Below, in pieces: positions 10,278 to 21,240 of a stretch of DNA of 64,000 nt (positions are counted from its first letter, which is position 1; the number at the start of each line of letters is the position of its first letter). A model generated the notes under the pieces. The model made no database searches. It was not told the origin of the DNA and saw only the letters and a program-made list of their open reading frames with translations. Position numbers and translations under genes: made by a program. Source of the stretch: an uncultured Dehalococcoidia bacterium (lineage in GTDB: Bacteria > Chloroflexota > Dehalococcoidia > Lucifugimonadales > CAJWUJ01); assembly GCA_913047625.1 (NCBI GenBank), contig CAJWUJ010000002.1, forward strand, positions 98,175 to 162,174, read 5' to 3'.

Positions 10278-12389
10278 TTGACTGAATGGAAGGGTGTTTT
10301 GAATAAAGTTAGTTTTGGAGTAGATGTAGGAGGAACCTTCACGGATTTCGTGGTATTCAACCATGAGACCAAGAAATATTCGCTCGGCAAACGGTTGAGC
10401 ACGCCTGAAAATCCGAGTAAGGGTATTTTGGCAGGTGTTCAGGACTTGCTTGAGCTATTGAATATTCCTGCGAGTGCGATTGAGCATGTAATACACGGTA
10501 CAACTATGGTCGCTAACAAGATCATCGAGCGCAAAGGAGCTAAGGTTGGCTTAATTTCTACAGAAGGATTCCGGGACAACTTGGAACTTGGTAGAGAGCA
10601 ACGGTATGATATGTATGATCTTTTTATTAGAAGAGCGGAACCTTTGGTTCCTCGCTATTTGCGGCGTACGATTTTTGAGCGTGTCGACTGGGAAGGGAAT
10701 ACACTCAGGCCTATCAAAATTGATCAACTTGATTCTATTTCTGAACTCTTTACTAAAGAGGGCGTGCAAGCTGTAGCTATTTCTTTAATGCATTCTTACC
10801 GGAATCCTGAACATGAGCAGAAGATTCGTGATCACTTGAAGCGGCTGAATCCTGATCTGTATGTTTCTATTTCATCTGAGGTATCTCCCGAGGTGCGGGA
10901 GCATCAGCGGACTTCGACAACTGTTACTAACGCGTATGTGCAACCTGTAGTAGATCTGTATCTGAATGACTTGCAGCAAGGATTTAAAGAGCTGGGCTCA
11001 AAAGGGACTATTTACATTATGCTGTCAGGAGGAGGAGTTACGACTGTAGACGTTGCTACGTCGGTTCCGGTCAGAATGGTGGAGTCAGGACCAGCTGCGG
11101 GTGCTATTGCTGGATCTTACTATGGCAAATTGAGGAATGAAGAGAACGTTGTGTCTTTTGATATGGGAGGAACTACGGCAAAAATATGTCTGATTAATAA
11201 TAACGTCCCTTCCACTACAAGCGAAATCGAAGTTGCGAGAGAGCACCGATTCAAAAAAGGTAGTGGATTAATACTCAAGGTTCCTTCCATAGAAATGATT
11301 GAAATAGGCGCGGGAGGAGGAAGTATCGCCCATCTAGATTCTATGGGACTGCTTAAAATTGGTCCGGAGAGTGCAGGAGCTGATCCTGGGCCAGTCTCAT
11401 ACGGACTAGGGGGGACTTCACCCACGGTAACTGACGCGGATCTAGTACTAGGTTTCTTGAATCCTGAGTACTTCTTGGGCGGGGAAATGCAATTAGATGC
11501 CACTAAGGCAGGAGAAATCATTAAACAAACAATCGGTGATCCTTTGAATTTGGATGCTGTCCAGGCAGCTCAAGGTGTTAATGAGGTCGTGAATGAAAAC
11601 ATGGCGAGTGCTGCGAGAGTGTATGCTGCTGAGCAGGGTGTTGATATTCGAAAATATGCTATGGTTGCATTTGGGGGAGCTGGTCCTGTTCATGCCTATA
11701 AGGTTGCGAAACTCCTGGGTATTCCCCGGGTGATTTGTCCTCTCGGAGCAGGGGTGATGTCATCCGTTGGTATGTTGGTCGCGCCTAAGTCTTTCGATTT
11801 TGTGCAGAGCTATATTAGCCGAGTAGATTCCCTTGACTGGGATTATTTGGATAACATGTACAGTGGAATGGAATCTCATGCAAAAGATATTTTGACGTCC
11901 GCTGGCGTTCCTATCAGTGACATTATTTTGACTAGAAGTGCTGACATGCGGTATGTCGGACAGGGTTTTGAAATCAGTGTACCTATTCCTGAAGGATCAT
12001 TTAAGGGAGGAAAGAGTGACCAATTCACTTCCGCGTTTAATACAACGTACGAAAATCTCTTCAAGAGGTATTTGACGCATGTTCCGGTGGAGGCTATTAC
12101 GTGGAGATTGAAGGCTTCTGAGCCGACACCGATGCCACAATTGCTCTTTGATATCCCCACACCCGAAACAAAGAATGGACGGGTAAAAGGTACGCGACCT
12201 ATCTACATGTCAGAGAAAGCATCGTTTGAAGATGTTCCTGTGTACGATCGGTATGCTTTGGAGCCTGGATTCGAATTTGCAGGGCCTGCTCTTGTTGAAG
12301 AAAAAGAATCGACAGTGTATGCGGGACCAGATTGTAAATGCACAGTTGATGAACAGCTTAATTTAATTATGGAGATCGTGTACAAATGA
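10278..12389 (+). CDS. hydantoinase A/oxoprolinase (HyuA) family protein
   Basis: FGVDVGGTFTDFVVFN, MVESGPAAGAIAGS, SFDMGGTTAKICLI and AFGGAGPVHAYKVA motifs. Confidence 0.95.
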   Translation: MTEWKGVLNKVSFGVDVGGTFTDFVVFNHETKKYSLGKRLSTPENPSKGILAGVQDLLELLNIPASAIEHVIHGTTMVANKIIERKGAKVGLISTEGFRDNLELGREQRYDMYDLFIRRAEPLVPRYLRRTIFERVDWEGNTLRPIKIDQLDSISELFTKEGVQAVAISLMHSYRNPEHEQKIRDHLKRLNPDLYVSISSEVSPEVREHQRTSTTVTNAYVQPVVDLYLNDLQQGFKELGSKGTIYIMLSGGGVTTVDVATSVPVRMVESGPAAGAIAGSYYGKLRNEENVVSFDMGGTTAKICLINNNVPSTTSEIEVAREHRFKKGSGLILKVPSIEMIEIGAGGGSIAHLDSMGLLKIGPESAGADPGPVSYGLGGTSPTVTDADLVLGFLNPEYFLGGEMQLDATKAGEIIKQTIGDPLNLDAVQAAQGVNEVVNENMASAARVYAAEQGVDIRKYAMVAFGGAGPVHAYKVAKLLGIPRVICPLGAGVMSSVGMLVAPKSFDFVQSYISRVDSLDWDYLDNMYSGMESHAKDILTSAGVPISDIILTRSADMRYVGQGFEISVPIPEGSFKGGKSDQFTSAFNTTYENLFKRYLTHVPVEAITWRLKASEPTPMPQLLFDIPTPETKNGRVKGTRPIYMSEKASFEDVPVYDRYALEPGFEFAGPALVEEKESTVYAGPDCKCTVDEQLNLIMEIVYK

Positions 12390-14041
12390 CGCAACATCAA
12401 GTAAACATTGATCCTATCAGCCTTGAAATTTATTGGAATCGTCTTATTTCGATATGTGATCAAGGGGCTGCTAATCTTGAACGTGCAGCGTTTTCTACAA
12501 TCATACGTGAATCGAATGATTATACTGTTGTGCTACTCGATTCCAACGGAGATTCCCTGGCCGAGAATAGGGCGACAATAGGAGCGTTCGCTGGTTGCTT
12601 GCCCAGAACTATGAAGCACTTACTGAAAATTTTCCCAATAGAGTCGTGGGAACCTGGAGATGTCGTAATTAGCAATGACCCTTGGATAGGTACAGGGCAT
12701 CGACCAGATGTGACTGTTGTGGCACCCATCTTTTACAAAGATAAGATCATTGCGTTCACTGGGAACACAGGACACTGGGCTGATGTCGGGGGAACAATTT
12801 TCTCTGCTGATGCTAAGTCAGTTTTTGAAGAAGGGATAGGACTCCCCCCGATGAAGATCGTAAACAAAGGTATTCCAGATGCTACTTTGGTAAATTTAAT
12901 TAAGTCTAACGTCAGAGTTCCGGACATGGTACTAGGAGATCTTTATGCCCAAATTGCCACGGTAGAGATCTGTAGCGACTTAGTAGTAGAATTTGTCAGT
13001 CAGAGTGGATTCGAAGATCTCTCTATTCTTAGTGTTGCGATTATGAGTAGAGCAGAGGTCGCGATGAAGGCAGCAATCGAAACAGTTCCCGATGGGACAT
13101 ATCGTTCTACAGTATCTTTAGATGGTTACGATACCCCTCTTTTCATCAAGTGTGCGATAAAAGTAGACGGTACATCCATTGAAGTTGACTATGATGGTAC
13201 CTCAGATCAAATCACTCAAGGTAGTACGAATGTAGTATTGACGTATGCGATGGCATGGACTTGTTATACCCTTAAATGCGTGCTAGATCCCAGTACTCTT
13301 CGCAATGAAGGATCGTATAGACCGATAGGAATACAGGCTCCTTTGGGTTGCATACTGAATTGCGAATATCCGTCGCCAGTGAATGCGAGACACCTAATGG
13401 GAAGGTGCATTAGTTCAGCAATAACAATGGCATTAGCGCCGATTTTGCCTGAAAAAGTTATAGCTGAATGCGGTAGCACACCTGATCTTACGGCAGTGTT
13501 TGAAGGCTTCGATAAGAGGAAGGATCCTTTTAGTTTTATGCTTATGACCTCGGGTGGCATGGGAGCAAGTGCTCACGGTGATGGGCTTGCTTGTACTCCG
13601 TTTCCTCAGAATGTGGCAGCTGCCTCAATTGAAATTATGGAAGCAATGTCTCCTTTGCTGGTATGGGAAAGGGAAATTCGAAAAGACTCTGCTGGTAACG
13701 GTAAACACCGAGGTGGTTACGGCCAAGTGCTAGTTGTTGAAAATTTGGCACCACATGCAATTAATTTATCCCTGATAGCAGAGAGAACTAAGAATCCGGC
13801 ACAAGGCTTGTTTGGTGGATCTTCAGGGGAATCGATTGTGATATCCAAGGTTGGGGAGGACCAACTATTACCTACAAAAGCGCGTGTCCAATTGCTTCCG
13901 AAAGAAGCTGTCCGAATGGCCCACGGAGGAGGGGGAGGATTCGGTGTTCCAACCGAACGAGATAGAGATCAAGTTCGAGAAGACCTAAGGAATGAAATCA
14001 TCTCAGAGCAAACTGCCAGAGATGTGTACGGATTAAAATAA
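12386..14041 (+). CDS. hydantoinase B/oxoprolinase (HyuB) family protein
   Basis: Overlaps the HyuA stop by 4 nt (ATGA); NDPWIGTGHRPDVTVVAPIF..DVGG; C-terminal GGGGGFGVPTERD. Confidence 0.93.
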   Translation: MTQHQVNIDPISLEIYWNRLISICDQGAANLERAAFSTIIRESNDYTVVLLDSNGDSLAENRATIGAFAGCLPRTMKHLLKIFPIESWEPGDVVISNDPWIGTGHRPDVTVVAPIFYKDKIIAFTGNTGHWADVGGTIFSADAKSVFEEGIGLPPMKIVNKGIPDATLVNLIKSNVRVPDMVLGDLYAQIATVEICSDLVVEFVSQSGFEDLSILSVAIMSRAEVAMKAAIETVPDGTYRSTVSLDGYDTPLFIKCAIKVDGTSIEVDYDGTSDQITQGSTNVVLTYAMAWTCYTLKCVLDPSTLRNEGSYRPIGIQAPLGCILNCEYPSPVNARHLMGRCISSAITMALAPILPEKVIAECGSTPDLTAVFEGFDKRKDPFSFMLMTSGGMGASAHGDGLACTPFPQNVAAASIEIMEAMSPLLVWEREIRKDSAGNGKHRGGYGQVLVVENLAPHAINLSLIAERTKNPAQGLFGGSSGESIVISKVGEDQLLPTKARVQLLPKEAVRMAHGGGGGFGVPTERDRDQVREDLRNEIISEQTARDVYGLK

Positions 14042-14063
14042 GTAAAGATTCCTCTTTGCTCTA

Positions 14064-15677
14064 TTAGTAAGCTTTCGTAACACTTCCTCCACCAGCTCTT
14101 GGATCTGAGCCGCCTCGGATAGTCCCCTCAATGTTTTCTGCAATTTGTACTCTCGCCATCATTGGATGAAGGGCAAGGGGTTCCTTACTTGTCACATGTC
14201 CATACTGTTCCAGTTGGTTAGTGTAGTCAGTACGGATACCTGCTTCTAAGAATACTTTACCGCCTTCACAATGTATTCGAGAGGCTGACACTGCTTCAGT
14301 TGGTGTCATATTGAAATCTAATAAGTTTACAATTGCTTGAAAAACTGCACTAACGATTACCGCACCGCCAGGCGCGCCAACAGCTGTAACTGGTGTGCCT
14401 TTGCTGTCGCAAATAAGAGTTGGGACCATGTTTGTTCCTCTTGCTTTGCCCGGAGCAATAGAATTCAATTTTCCAGGAGCTGGGTCAGCCAGATTCATAC
14501 CGTTATTGAAAACGAAACCTAATCCAGGTGTTACCACGCCGGATGCCCATCCTAAAGTATGGGTAACACAGAATATATTTCCTTGTTTGTCCAGTACATT
14601 AACGTGGGTGGTATCACCTTTTTCAAAGGCATTTCTTCCACTTGTCATGATGCCTTTCCTGATTTGATCCTGTTGTTGTGAAATTCGTGCTGGATCCAGA
14701 ACAACCTCTCTTACTGGTACCTGCACGAAATCTGGATCGCCGTTATATTCGAGACGATCTTTATGTGCGAGCGACATAGCTGACGTTATAATATGTAGAT
14801 ATTCGGGGCTATTGTGATCCATTGAACCTAGATTAAATGGTTCAACTAAAGCAAGTAACTGCAGTACTGTCATGCCTGTATTTGGTGCTGGTACTGCGGC
14901 AATTTTTGTGCCGTGGTAGCTACCCCACAAAGGCTCAGCAATTTTTGGTTTGTAAGACTGTAGATCTTTAAGGGTTACGAAACCGTTGTTGGATTCCATA
15001 TCCTGTGCGATTGCTCTGGCTATATCACCTCGGTAAAATTCATCAACCCCTTTGTTGGCTATGATATCTAAGGTGTTTGATAAATCATTTAGCGGGATCG
15101 TATCTCCCACGTAGTAGAGAGACTTATCTGGTTTGAGGAATGCCTTTGTGCAAGCCGCTGTTGCCAGAACTCGCTCCTCTCCCGTAATAGTCGTTCCGGG
15201 CATGGGCTTTTGGTAAAAAGTTTCTAATGCAGTATTTACTTTGGTGCCAAGTTTTGCTTGGGCAATAGCTGGTGCGAGTAGTTCTTTCCATGGCATGGAG
15301 CAAAATCTTTTATGAATCTCAGCGAACCCTGCAAGTGATGTAGGAATCATTACAGATTGATGACCAATTTCATTGCGCAGGTCATCAAAGGTGAAGATAC
15401 TGGATACCTCACTTCGAGTGTACTTGTCCTTTGCCCACATGTCGGGCTGTACTTTTGCGCCTGCTTGAGTAGCGAAGTCAACAACTGTTAATTTTTTTGA
15501 CTGGTTATCCCAAATTTGGCCAATTCCGAAGCCCCCCGGGCCACACATAAATGGATCTGAAACCCATTGAGTGAAGGCAGTAGCTAGTCCCGCGTCGAAT
15601 GCGTTACCTCCTGCCTCTAAGATTTGAGCTCCTACTTCTCCCGCAACTGGTTGTGGGCATGTAACGATTCCTCTCAT
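14064..15677 (-). CDS. gamma-glutamyltransferase-family (GGT-like) Ntn hydrolase
   Basis: GGNAFDAGLATAF..GPGGFGIG; putative nucleophile region GDTTHVNVLDKQGN; VGAPGGAVI; no signal peptide. Confidence 0.9.
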   Translation of the reverse strand: MRGIVTCPQPVAGEVGAQILEAGGNAFDAGLATAFTQWVSDPFMCGPGGFGIGQIWDNQSKKLTVVDFATQAGAKVQPDMWAKDKYTRSEVSSIFTFDDLRNEIGHQSVMIPTSLAGFAEIHKRFCSMPWKELLAPAIAQAKLGTKVNTALETFYQKPMPGTTITGEERVLATAACTKAFLKPDKSLYYVGDTIPLNDLSNTLDIIANKGVDEFYRGDIARAIAQDMESNNGFVTLKDLQSYKPKIAEPLWGSYHGTKIAAVPAPNTGMTVLQLLALVEPFNLGSMDHNSPEYLHIITSAMSLAHKDRLEYNGDPDFVQVPVREVVLDPARISQQQDQIRKGIMTSGRNAFEKGDTTHVNVLDKQGNIFCVTHTLGWASGVVTPGLGFVFNNGMNLADPAPGKLNSIAPGKARGTNMVPTLICDSKGTPVTAVGAPGGAVIVSAVFQAIVNLLDFNMTPTEAVSASRIHCEGGKVFLEAGIRTDYTNQLEQYGHVTSKEPLALHPMMARVQIAENIEGTIRGGSDPRAGGGSVTKAY

Positions 15678-15752
15678 TGTTGTTTGCTCCCTAAGTAAAT
15701 TTGCTGTAGTTTTATATTACGTTATATCGAAACCTTTTGCTACTGAACTTTA

Positions 15753-16640
15753 TTGTCATGTAGGCCTGATACTTTGTTATTACAAGATGCAATAACTCAT
15801 ATTAATGATATTGGAATACACTATCGTTACAAAGGTACCAGTGTAAGTCAGTGCTTAGTTTTTCTACATGGATTGGCTTCAACCTGTCGCATTTGGGATA
15901 AAACAATCGAACACCTTCCTGATCTGTCAGTAATTTCGGTTGATCAGCGAGGACACGGGGAAACCCAAAAACCTCAAGGGGATTACGGTTTCAAGACCTT
16001 TGTAAAGGATCTTCATGGTCTCATTGAAAGTCATGAGATTTCTAGACCTGTGGTGATCGGACATTCATGGGGTGGTTGTGTTGCTATTGAATATGCGGCT
16101 CAGTATCCGAATAGAATTGCGGGGTTGGTTTTATTAGATGGCGGGTTCTATGATTTCCAAAACGAACCTGGGGCTAATTGGGAGGATCTTGCGATGAAGC
16201 TGGCGCCACCAGACTTCACTGGAGTGAATATAAGTACCCTACTTGATCGCGTAAAAGCTGGAGGAGTATTTGGTACTTGGGATGAAACCCTGGAGAGTTC
16301 TATTAAGTCCAACTTTCTAATAGATCAGGGAGGTTTTTTCAAGGCCCGATTGGACAGGGTTAACCATATGAAGATATTAAAGGCAATTTGGAATCAAGAT
16401 GTTGCTAGTTTGTATCGTAAAATAGAATGCCCCACACTCATCGTTGCTGCAAGGAGAAACTCTGATGACGACAAAGAAAACAATTTTATCCGGCACAAAA
16501 TGCGCACTGTCCCGATAGCAGGTGCAAACATAACGAAAAGCGAGATTGTATGGTTTGAAGATTCTGTTCATGATATCCCGTTGCAACATCCTAAAATCCT
16601 AGCTGATTGCATTGCTGACTTTGCTAGTAAATTAGAGTAA
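15753..16640 (+). CDS. alpha/beta hydrolase
   Basis: LVFLHGLASTCRIWD, VIGHSWGGCVAIEYA nucleophile elbow, VHDIPLQHP catalytic His region. Start codon (TTG) uncertain. Confidence 0.9.
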   Translation: MSCRPDTLLLQDAITHINDIGIHYRYKGTSVSQCLVFLHGLASTCRIWDKTIEHLPDLSVISVDQRGHGETQKPQGDYGFKTFVKDLHGLIESHEISRPVVIGHSWGGCVAIEYAAQYPNRIAGLVLLDGGFYDFQNEPGANWEDLAMKLAPPDFTGVNISTLLDRVKAGGVFGTWDETLESSIKSNFLIDQGGFFKARLDRVNHMKILKAIWNQDVASLYRKIECPTLIVAARRNSDDDKENNFIRHKMRTVPIAGANITKSEIVWFEDSVHDIPLQHPKILADCIADFASKLE

Positions 16641-16732
16641 TTCCATATAACATTCGGATAAAATGATTCAGAACAAAGTATCAGGACCTATTACGGATGG
16701 GTATCGATATATGAAAAGTAAGGAGAGAATTA

Positions 16733-18790
16733 ATGGCATTTGAATTGTGGCTGGAGACTCGATCAGTGAATCCTTTTGCAGGTGGAAAACATTTTGGATC
16801 TGTGGGAGCGTATGACCTCATTAGTGGCGTAGCTCACTACAGTGTTGATCCCAGTGAAACAAAAGAGGTTGTAGATATTGGGAAGGTACCTACTAATGCT
16901 GATGGTAAAGTGGAATTCACCGCAGATGTACACATACTAAAACCTAGAAATTTAGCAAATTGGAACAGACGAATATTCTATGATGTCATTAATCGAGGGA
17001 ACGTTTGGAACTGCCTCTATTTCAATGATGCCTTTCCGGAAATTGCTGAGTCTGGTGAGTTTTCAAGCTACGGAAATAACCCTAACACAGAAAGACATGC
17101 CGGGAATGGCTTTTTAATGAGGCAAGGGTATGCTGTTGTCTGGTCAGGCTGGGACGGAGTTATTTTACCGGTAGATGATCGGGTAACCCTAACTGTGCCT
17201 CACGCCACCGAAGGTAATCAACCACTTACGGGCGTCGTGCGAACAGAGCTTTCCGCAAATGCTGCTGGAGTGCATAGTTTGCCCCTGTCAGGGAATGTGT
17301 ATTCCTGCTCTTATGAGCCAGTTATTAATCCTGAGATTGAGCCTGTTTTAACATTTCGAGAAAATGAAACTGATCCTCGTATGACTATTCCGAACGACCG
17401 CTGGAGCTTCCAGTTTCCTGGAAGTCACGAGATCGACGGCAGGAAAGTAGATCCTGTTCCCTTAACTTCTCTTTTTGTTGAAGATGGATTTAATCCAGGG
17501 TGGTTATATGAACTCATATATGAGGCAAAAGACCCACCAGTTCTGGGTCTTGGGTTTGTTGCAGTCCGTAATCTTATTGACTACCTGAAGTACTGGGAGA
17601 AAGATAGCAGAGGGAACGAGAATCCTCTCTATGAAGGTTCTGTTCGAACTGAGTACGCGTACACCTGGGGCTTATCACAGGGTGGGAGATTCCTGAGGGA
17701 TTTTGTGTACTTGGGTTTTAACGAAAATGAACAAGAAGAAAAGATCTTTGACGGTGTTTGGGTTGACGGTTCTGGTAGTGGAAGGATGTTTTTCAATCAT
17801 CGGTTTGGTCAACCAGGACGCAGGAATAAGCAACACGAAGAACACTTATTCCCTGTGGATATATTTCCCTTATCGTACAGTCCAACAAATAGTCCGAAAG
17901 ACAATCGTACAGATAGTATCTGTCTAAGACCAAAGACCGATCCATTGATTTTTCATACGAACAGTTCTACTGACTACTGGCAGAGAAGAGCTTCCTTGGT
18001 GCATACCTCCCCGAAAGGCGAGGACTTGGTGGATCCGGAAAATGTTCGGTTCTATCTTTTTGCTAGTGCTCAGCATTTTATTCCGCCTGGTGGGATTATC
18101 ACGGAAGGAGTGTGGCAACATCATCCAAACCTCATGGTAGTTACGTCGATTATGAGAGCACTGCTAGTAGCTTTAGATGAGTGGGTGTCAGGAGTGGCAG
18201 ACCCTCCAAAGAGCCAAGTTCCTATGGTAGCGGAACAGACGTTAACCAGTCCATCCGAAGTCTCCTCTCGTTTCCCGAGTGGTAATTTTGCCAGATGTCC
18301 TGATTTCAATAATCGGTTGCATGAAATTGATTGTGGACCAGAATTCCAAAACGGAATCGTTACGAATAACCCTCCGATAGTAGATAAGAACATTGAATAT
18401 GCAGTTTTAGTACCTAACGTGGATGTTGATGGTCATGATTTAGCCGGTATTAAAAGCCCAGAAATTCAAAATCCGGTTGGAACCCACGTAGGGTGGAACT
18501 GGAGAAAAGAAGGGTTTGTACCTACCGCGCTCGCTGGGACTATGGGGTCCTTTTTACCTTTTAGTAGAACAAAGGCTGACCGCATTGATGCACAGGATGC
18601 CAGACTTTCAATTGAGGAACGCTATAAAGATCACGAAACGTATGTTCAGCAGATAGCTAGTTCAGCTCAGTCTTTAGAGGCACAAAGGTTTCTACTTAGG
18701 GAAGATGTAGAGCGGTATGTGCTGGCTGCAAAGAAACGGAATCCCTTAGATCAGGATGTTGAGCTTGGTCCATTTATTTTGCCTTGGTGA
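16733..18790 (+). CDS. alpha/beta hydrolase domain-containing protein (Abhydrolase_10 type)
   Basis: 685 aa; MAFELWLETRSVNPFAGGKHFGSVGAYDLISGVAHYSVDP...YAYTWGLSQGGRFLRDFVYLGFNENEQ; paralog of 43841-45847. Confidence 0.85.
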   Translation: MAFELWLETRSVNPFAGGKHFGSVGAYDLISGVAHYSVDPSETKEVVDIGKVPTNADGKVEFTADVHILKPRNLANWNRRIFYDVINRGNVWNCLYFNDAFPEIAESGEFSSYGNNPNTERHAGNGFLMRQGYAVVWSGWDGVILPVDDRVTLTVPHATEGNQPLTGVVRTELSANAAGVHSLPLSGNVYSCSYEPVINPEIEPVLTFRENETDPRMTIPNDRWSFQFPGSHEIDGRKVDPVPLTSLFVEDGFNPGWLYELIYEAKDPPVLGLGFVAVRNLIDYLKYWEKDSRGNENPLYEGSVRTEYAYTWGLSQGGRFLRDFVYLGFNENEQEEKIFDGVWVDGSGSGRMFFNHRFGQPGRRNKQHEEHLFPVDIFPLSYSPTNSPKDNRTDSICLRPKTDPLIFHTNSSTDYWQRRASLVHTSPKGEDLVDPENVRFYLFASAQHFIPPGGIITEGVWQHHPNLMVVTSIMRALLVALDEWVSGVADPPKSQVPMVAEQTLTSPSEVSSRFPSGNFARCPDFNNRLHEIDCGPEFQNGIVTNNPPIVDKNIEYAVLVPNVDVDGHDLAGIKSPEIQNPVGTHVGWNWRKEGFVPTALAGTMGSFLPFSRTKADRIDAQDARLSIEERYKDHETYVQQIASSAQSLEAQRFLLREDVERYVLAAKKRNPLDQDVELGPFILPW

Positions 18791-18892
18791 CTCTAGAACC
18801 GTAAAATAAGTCTCCGTACTCAACAATATAATGAGGTTTATTCTCTGAATAACCACTTGTGATAATCTAAGCACTACTCATGGAGGATTGCT

Positions 18893-20086
18893 ATGTTGAA
18901 GGCAACTCAAGACCTTATATTGCCTACGGCTGTTATAGGCTCATTTCCTAGGCCTTCTTGGTATACCGAGAGTCTAAACGGCAGGTCATTTAAGAAAGCA
19001 ATGGGTGATGCGTTGTTCCGGGAGCAATACCTGGACACTTTGGCTTGCGTCATTAATACACAAGAATCGGCTGGTTTGGATATTGTAACCGATGGAGATA
19101 CTCGGTTCGATCTTGCTGTGGGTGGAAAATCATGGCATTTCTATCCTATTGAACGAATTGAAGGAGTGACGGAAACGAGGGATGGTTCACCAGTGTTTAC
19201 GAAAACCGCCGGTAAAGGTCCTGGCGATATACTATGGGAAGTTGCGGAAGCCTATCAGCCTGGTGTTGTTACCCAGCCTTTGGCGCGGGGACCGCTTGAG
19301 TATGCGGCCTTGTGGAAGGTTGCCAAGCGATTCACTGATAAACCCGTAAAATTTGGAGCTGTCAGTGCGCAGTGTATTCCTGGCATGCTTTGGAATAACT
19401 ATTATGATCAATTCAATGATTTGATTAATGCTCTAGTTACGATCATGAACGCAGAATTTCGAGAATTGGCTGAAGCTGGATGTGAAATTATTCAAGTTGA
19501 AGAACCAAGGATTCACATGGCAACAGCAAACACGAAAGGCAAGAACAAAGATGTAGAGTTTTACATCGATGCGTTCAATAGGGAAGTAGAGGGCGTAAAT
19601 GCTGAAATATGGGCGCATACATGTTGGGGTAACCCTAACCAGCAGAGAATTTTCTGGGATGTTCCTAGTTATGAAAAAGCTATTCCGTATATGCTGGAAC
19701 TGAATGCTGATGTAATTACCTTTGAATGTGCAAGTACTCTCGGTAGAGACCTTCCTCATTTTGCAAAATATAAAACAGATAAGAAAATTGGTATTGGAGT
19801 TATTTCCCACACAAATACGGTGGTCGAACCTCCAAGTTTTGTTGCAGAGTTAATACGCTACGCCTTGAAGTTCATACCCCCCGAACGGTTAGTGTTAACC
19901 ACTGATTGCGGATTTGGTAGAGAAGGATTATCAAGGAGAATTGCTTACTACAAATGTGTTTCTCTTGTCATGGGCGCGAATATAGTAAGGAAAGAATTGG
20001 GTTTACCCGAAGTCAGGGTGCGGGCGGCTGACCCTACTGTCTACTTTGCTGATCGAGATACTTTGCTGGGTCAGGATCGAGCATAA
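18893..20086 (+). CDS. MetE-like (cobalamin-independent methionine synthase C-terminal domain family) protein
   Basis: GSFPRPSWYTESL; candidate Zn ligands conserved: HTCWG (H-x-C), TFECAST (E), TTDCGFGREG (C). 397 aa, catalytic domain only. Confidence 0.85.
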   Translation: MLKATQDLILPTAVIGSFPRPSWYTESLNGRSFKKAMGDALFREQYLDTLACVINTQESAGLDIVTDGDTRFDLAVGGKSWHFYPIERIEGVTETRDGSPVFTKTAGKGPGDILWEVAEAYQPGVVTQPLARGPLEYAALWKVAKRFTDKPVKFGAVSAQCIPGMLWNNYYDQFNDLINALVTIMNAEFRELAEAGCEIIQVEEPRIHMATANTKGKNKDVEFYIDAFNREVEGVNAEIWAHTCWGNPNQQRIFWDVPSYEKAIPYMLELNADVITFECASTLGRDLPHFAKYKTDKKIGIGVISHTNTVVEPPSFVAELIRYALKFIPPERLVLTTDCGFGREGLSRRIAYYKCVSLVMGANIVRKELGLPEVRVRAADPTVYFADRDTLLGQDRA

Positions 20087-20130
20087 GGACTCGATCATAT
20101 TTCGCTGTTTAACTTAAGGAGGATTAAGTG

Positions 20131-21213
20131 ATGACTACATCTGGAGAACGTCGGTCTACTCATCCGTTCTATATGTATGAAGCTATTCATGATCAACCTC
20201 GCGTGATAGCAGAACTGCTGGATCGTGAAAAGGATGCGGTTATTTCAGCTGCAGGTATGCTAAAAGAGTCCTCTCGGATTCATTTGGTTGGGATTGGTAC
20301 TTCATGGCATGCATCGTTAGTGGCAGAGTACATGTTTAAAACGTTTGGGCAGAGGATTGATGCATGTGCTTGGAATGCTTTTGAATTTTGCACGAAGACA
20401 CCTCCATTGAGTAAAGAGGATATAGTTATTGTTTTTACGCATCGCGGGTTCAAGCTCTACCCGATACAAGCTCTTGATATAGCGAAAGCGAGTCCCTGTA
20501 AAGTTATTGTAATTACTAGCACAGAATCGAAAGTTGATTTAACCAAGATTGATCAAGTCATTTACACAAGCTATCCTGATCCATCATCTGCGTTCACCGT
20601 AAGCCATACAGCAGCTATGACGATTGCCTGTATGCTGGTTACCCACTTAACTGGTAACTCCATGTTGGTTAATGCCCTGCATCAGCTTCCGGCCGCAGTC
20701 GCAAAAAGCCTGGAAAGTGATGAGCAAATAAAGAGTCTCGCTCAGAACTATAGAGACAGTACATGGTTTTGCTTTGCTGGATGGGGATCGAATAGTGCAA
20801 CTGCATATGAGGTAGCACTGAAAATTAATGAAGCAGCGTATTCCGTGACTACAGGTTTTCAGCTTGAGCAGTTTTTGCATGGGCCGTTTGTAGCTATGAC
20901 TACAGGCTGTTTTCTAAGTCTTATAATTCCTGGAGAAGCTGGGCGTGCACGGTCAATAGAAATTGCTAGGGCTGCTAAAACCGTAGGGGCGGATGTCATT
21001 GCTTTGAGTGGCGGTTCCGACAGTAATCTTACCGAAGTAGTAGACGATGTTATTGAATTACCGGTTGTACCTGAAATTTTGGAACCCATAGTGTATTTGG
21101 TTCCTTTGCAACTATTTACATACTGGTTAGCTGTTTCATTAAAAAGGAATCCTGATGTATTCCGTTTGGATGATCCCAAGCGTCAGGCTGCGAGAAAACT
21201 GTACACTCTATAG
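20131..21213 (+). CDS. SIS domain protein (GlmS isomerase-domain-like)
   Basis: VGIGTSWHASLVAEYMF..., IVFTHRGF, LEQFLHGPFVAM; no glutaminase domain. Confidence 0.88.
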   Translation: MTTSGERRSTHPFYMYEAIHDQPRVIAELLDREKDAVISAAGMLKESSRIHLVGIGTSWHASLVAEYMFKTFGQRIDACAWNAFEFCTKTPPLSKEDIVIVFTHRGFKLYPIQALDIAKASPCKVIVITSTESKVDLTKIDQVIYTSYPDPSSAFTVSHTAAMTIACMLVTHLTGNSMLVNALHQLPAAVAKSLESDEQIKSLAQNYRDSTWFCFAGWGSNSATAYEVALKINEAAYSVTTGFQLEQFLHGPFVAMTTGCFLSLIIPGEAGRARSIEIARAAKTVGADVIALSGGSDSNLTEVVDDVIELPVVPEILEPIVYLVPLQLFTYWLAVSLKRNPDVFRLDDPKRQAARKLYTL

Positions 21214-21240
21214 GATAGAACTATAAAAAGGAGCTTCACA

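Noticed and set aside
11120-11521. 133-aa antisense ORF inside hyuA
   Set aside because: Mirror of the conserved HyuA coding region with low-complexity Pro/Ser composition; no independent support.
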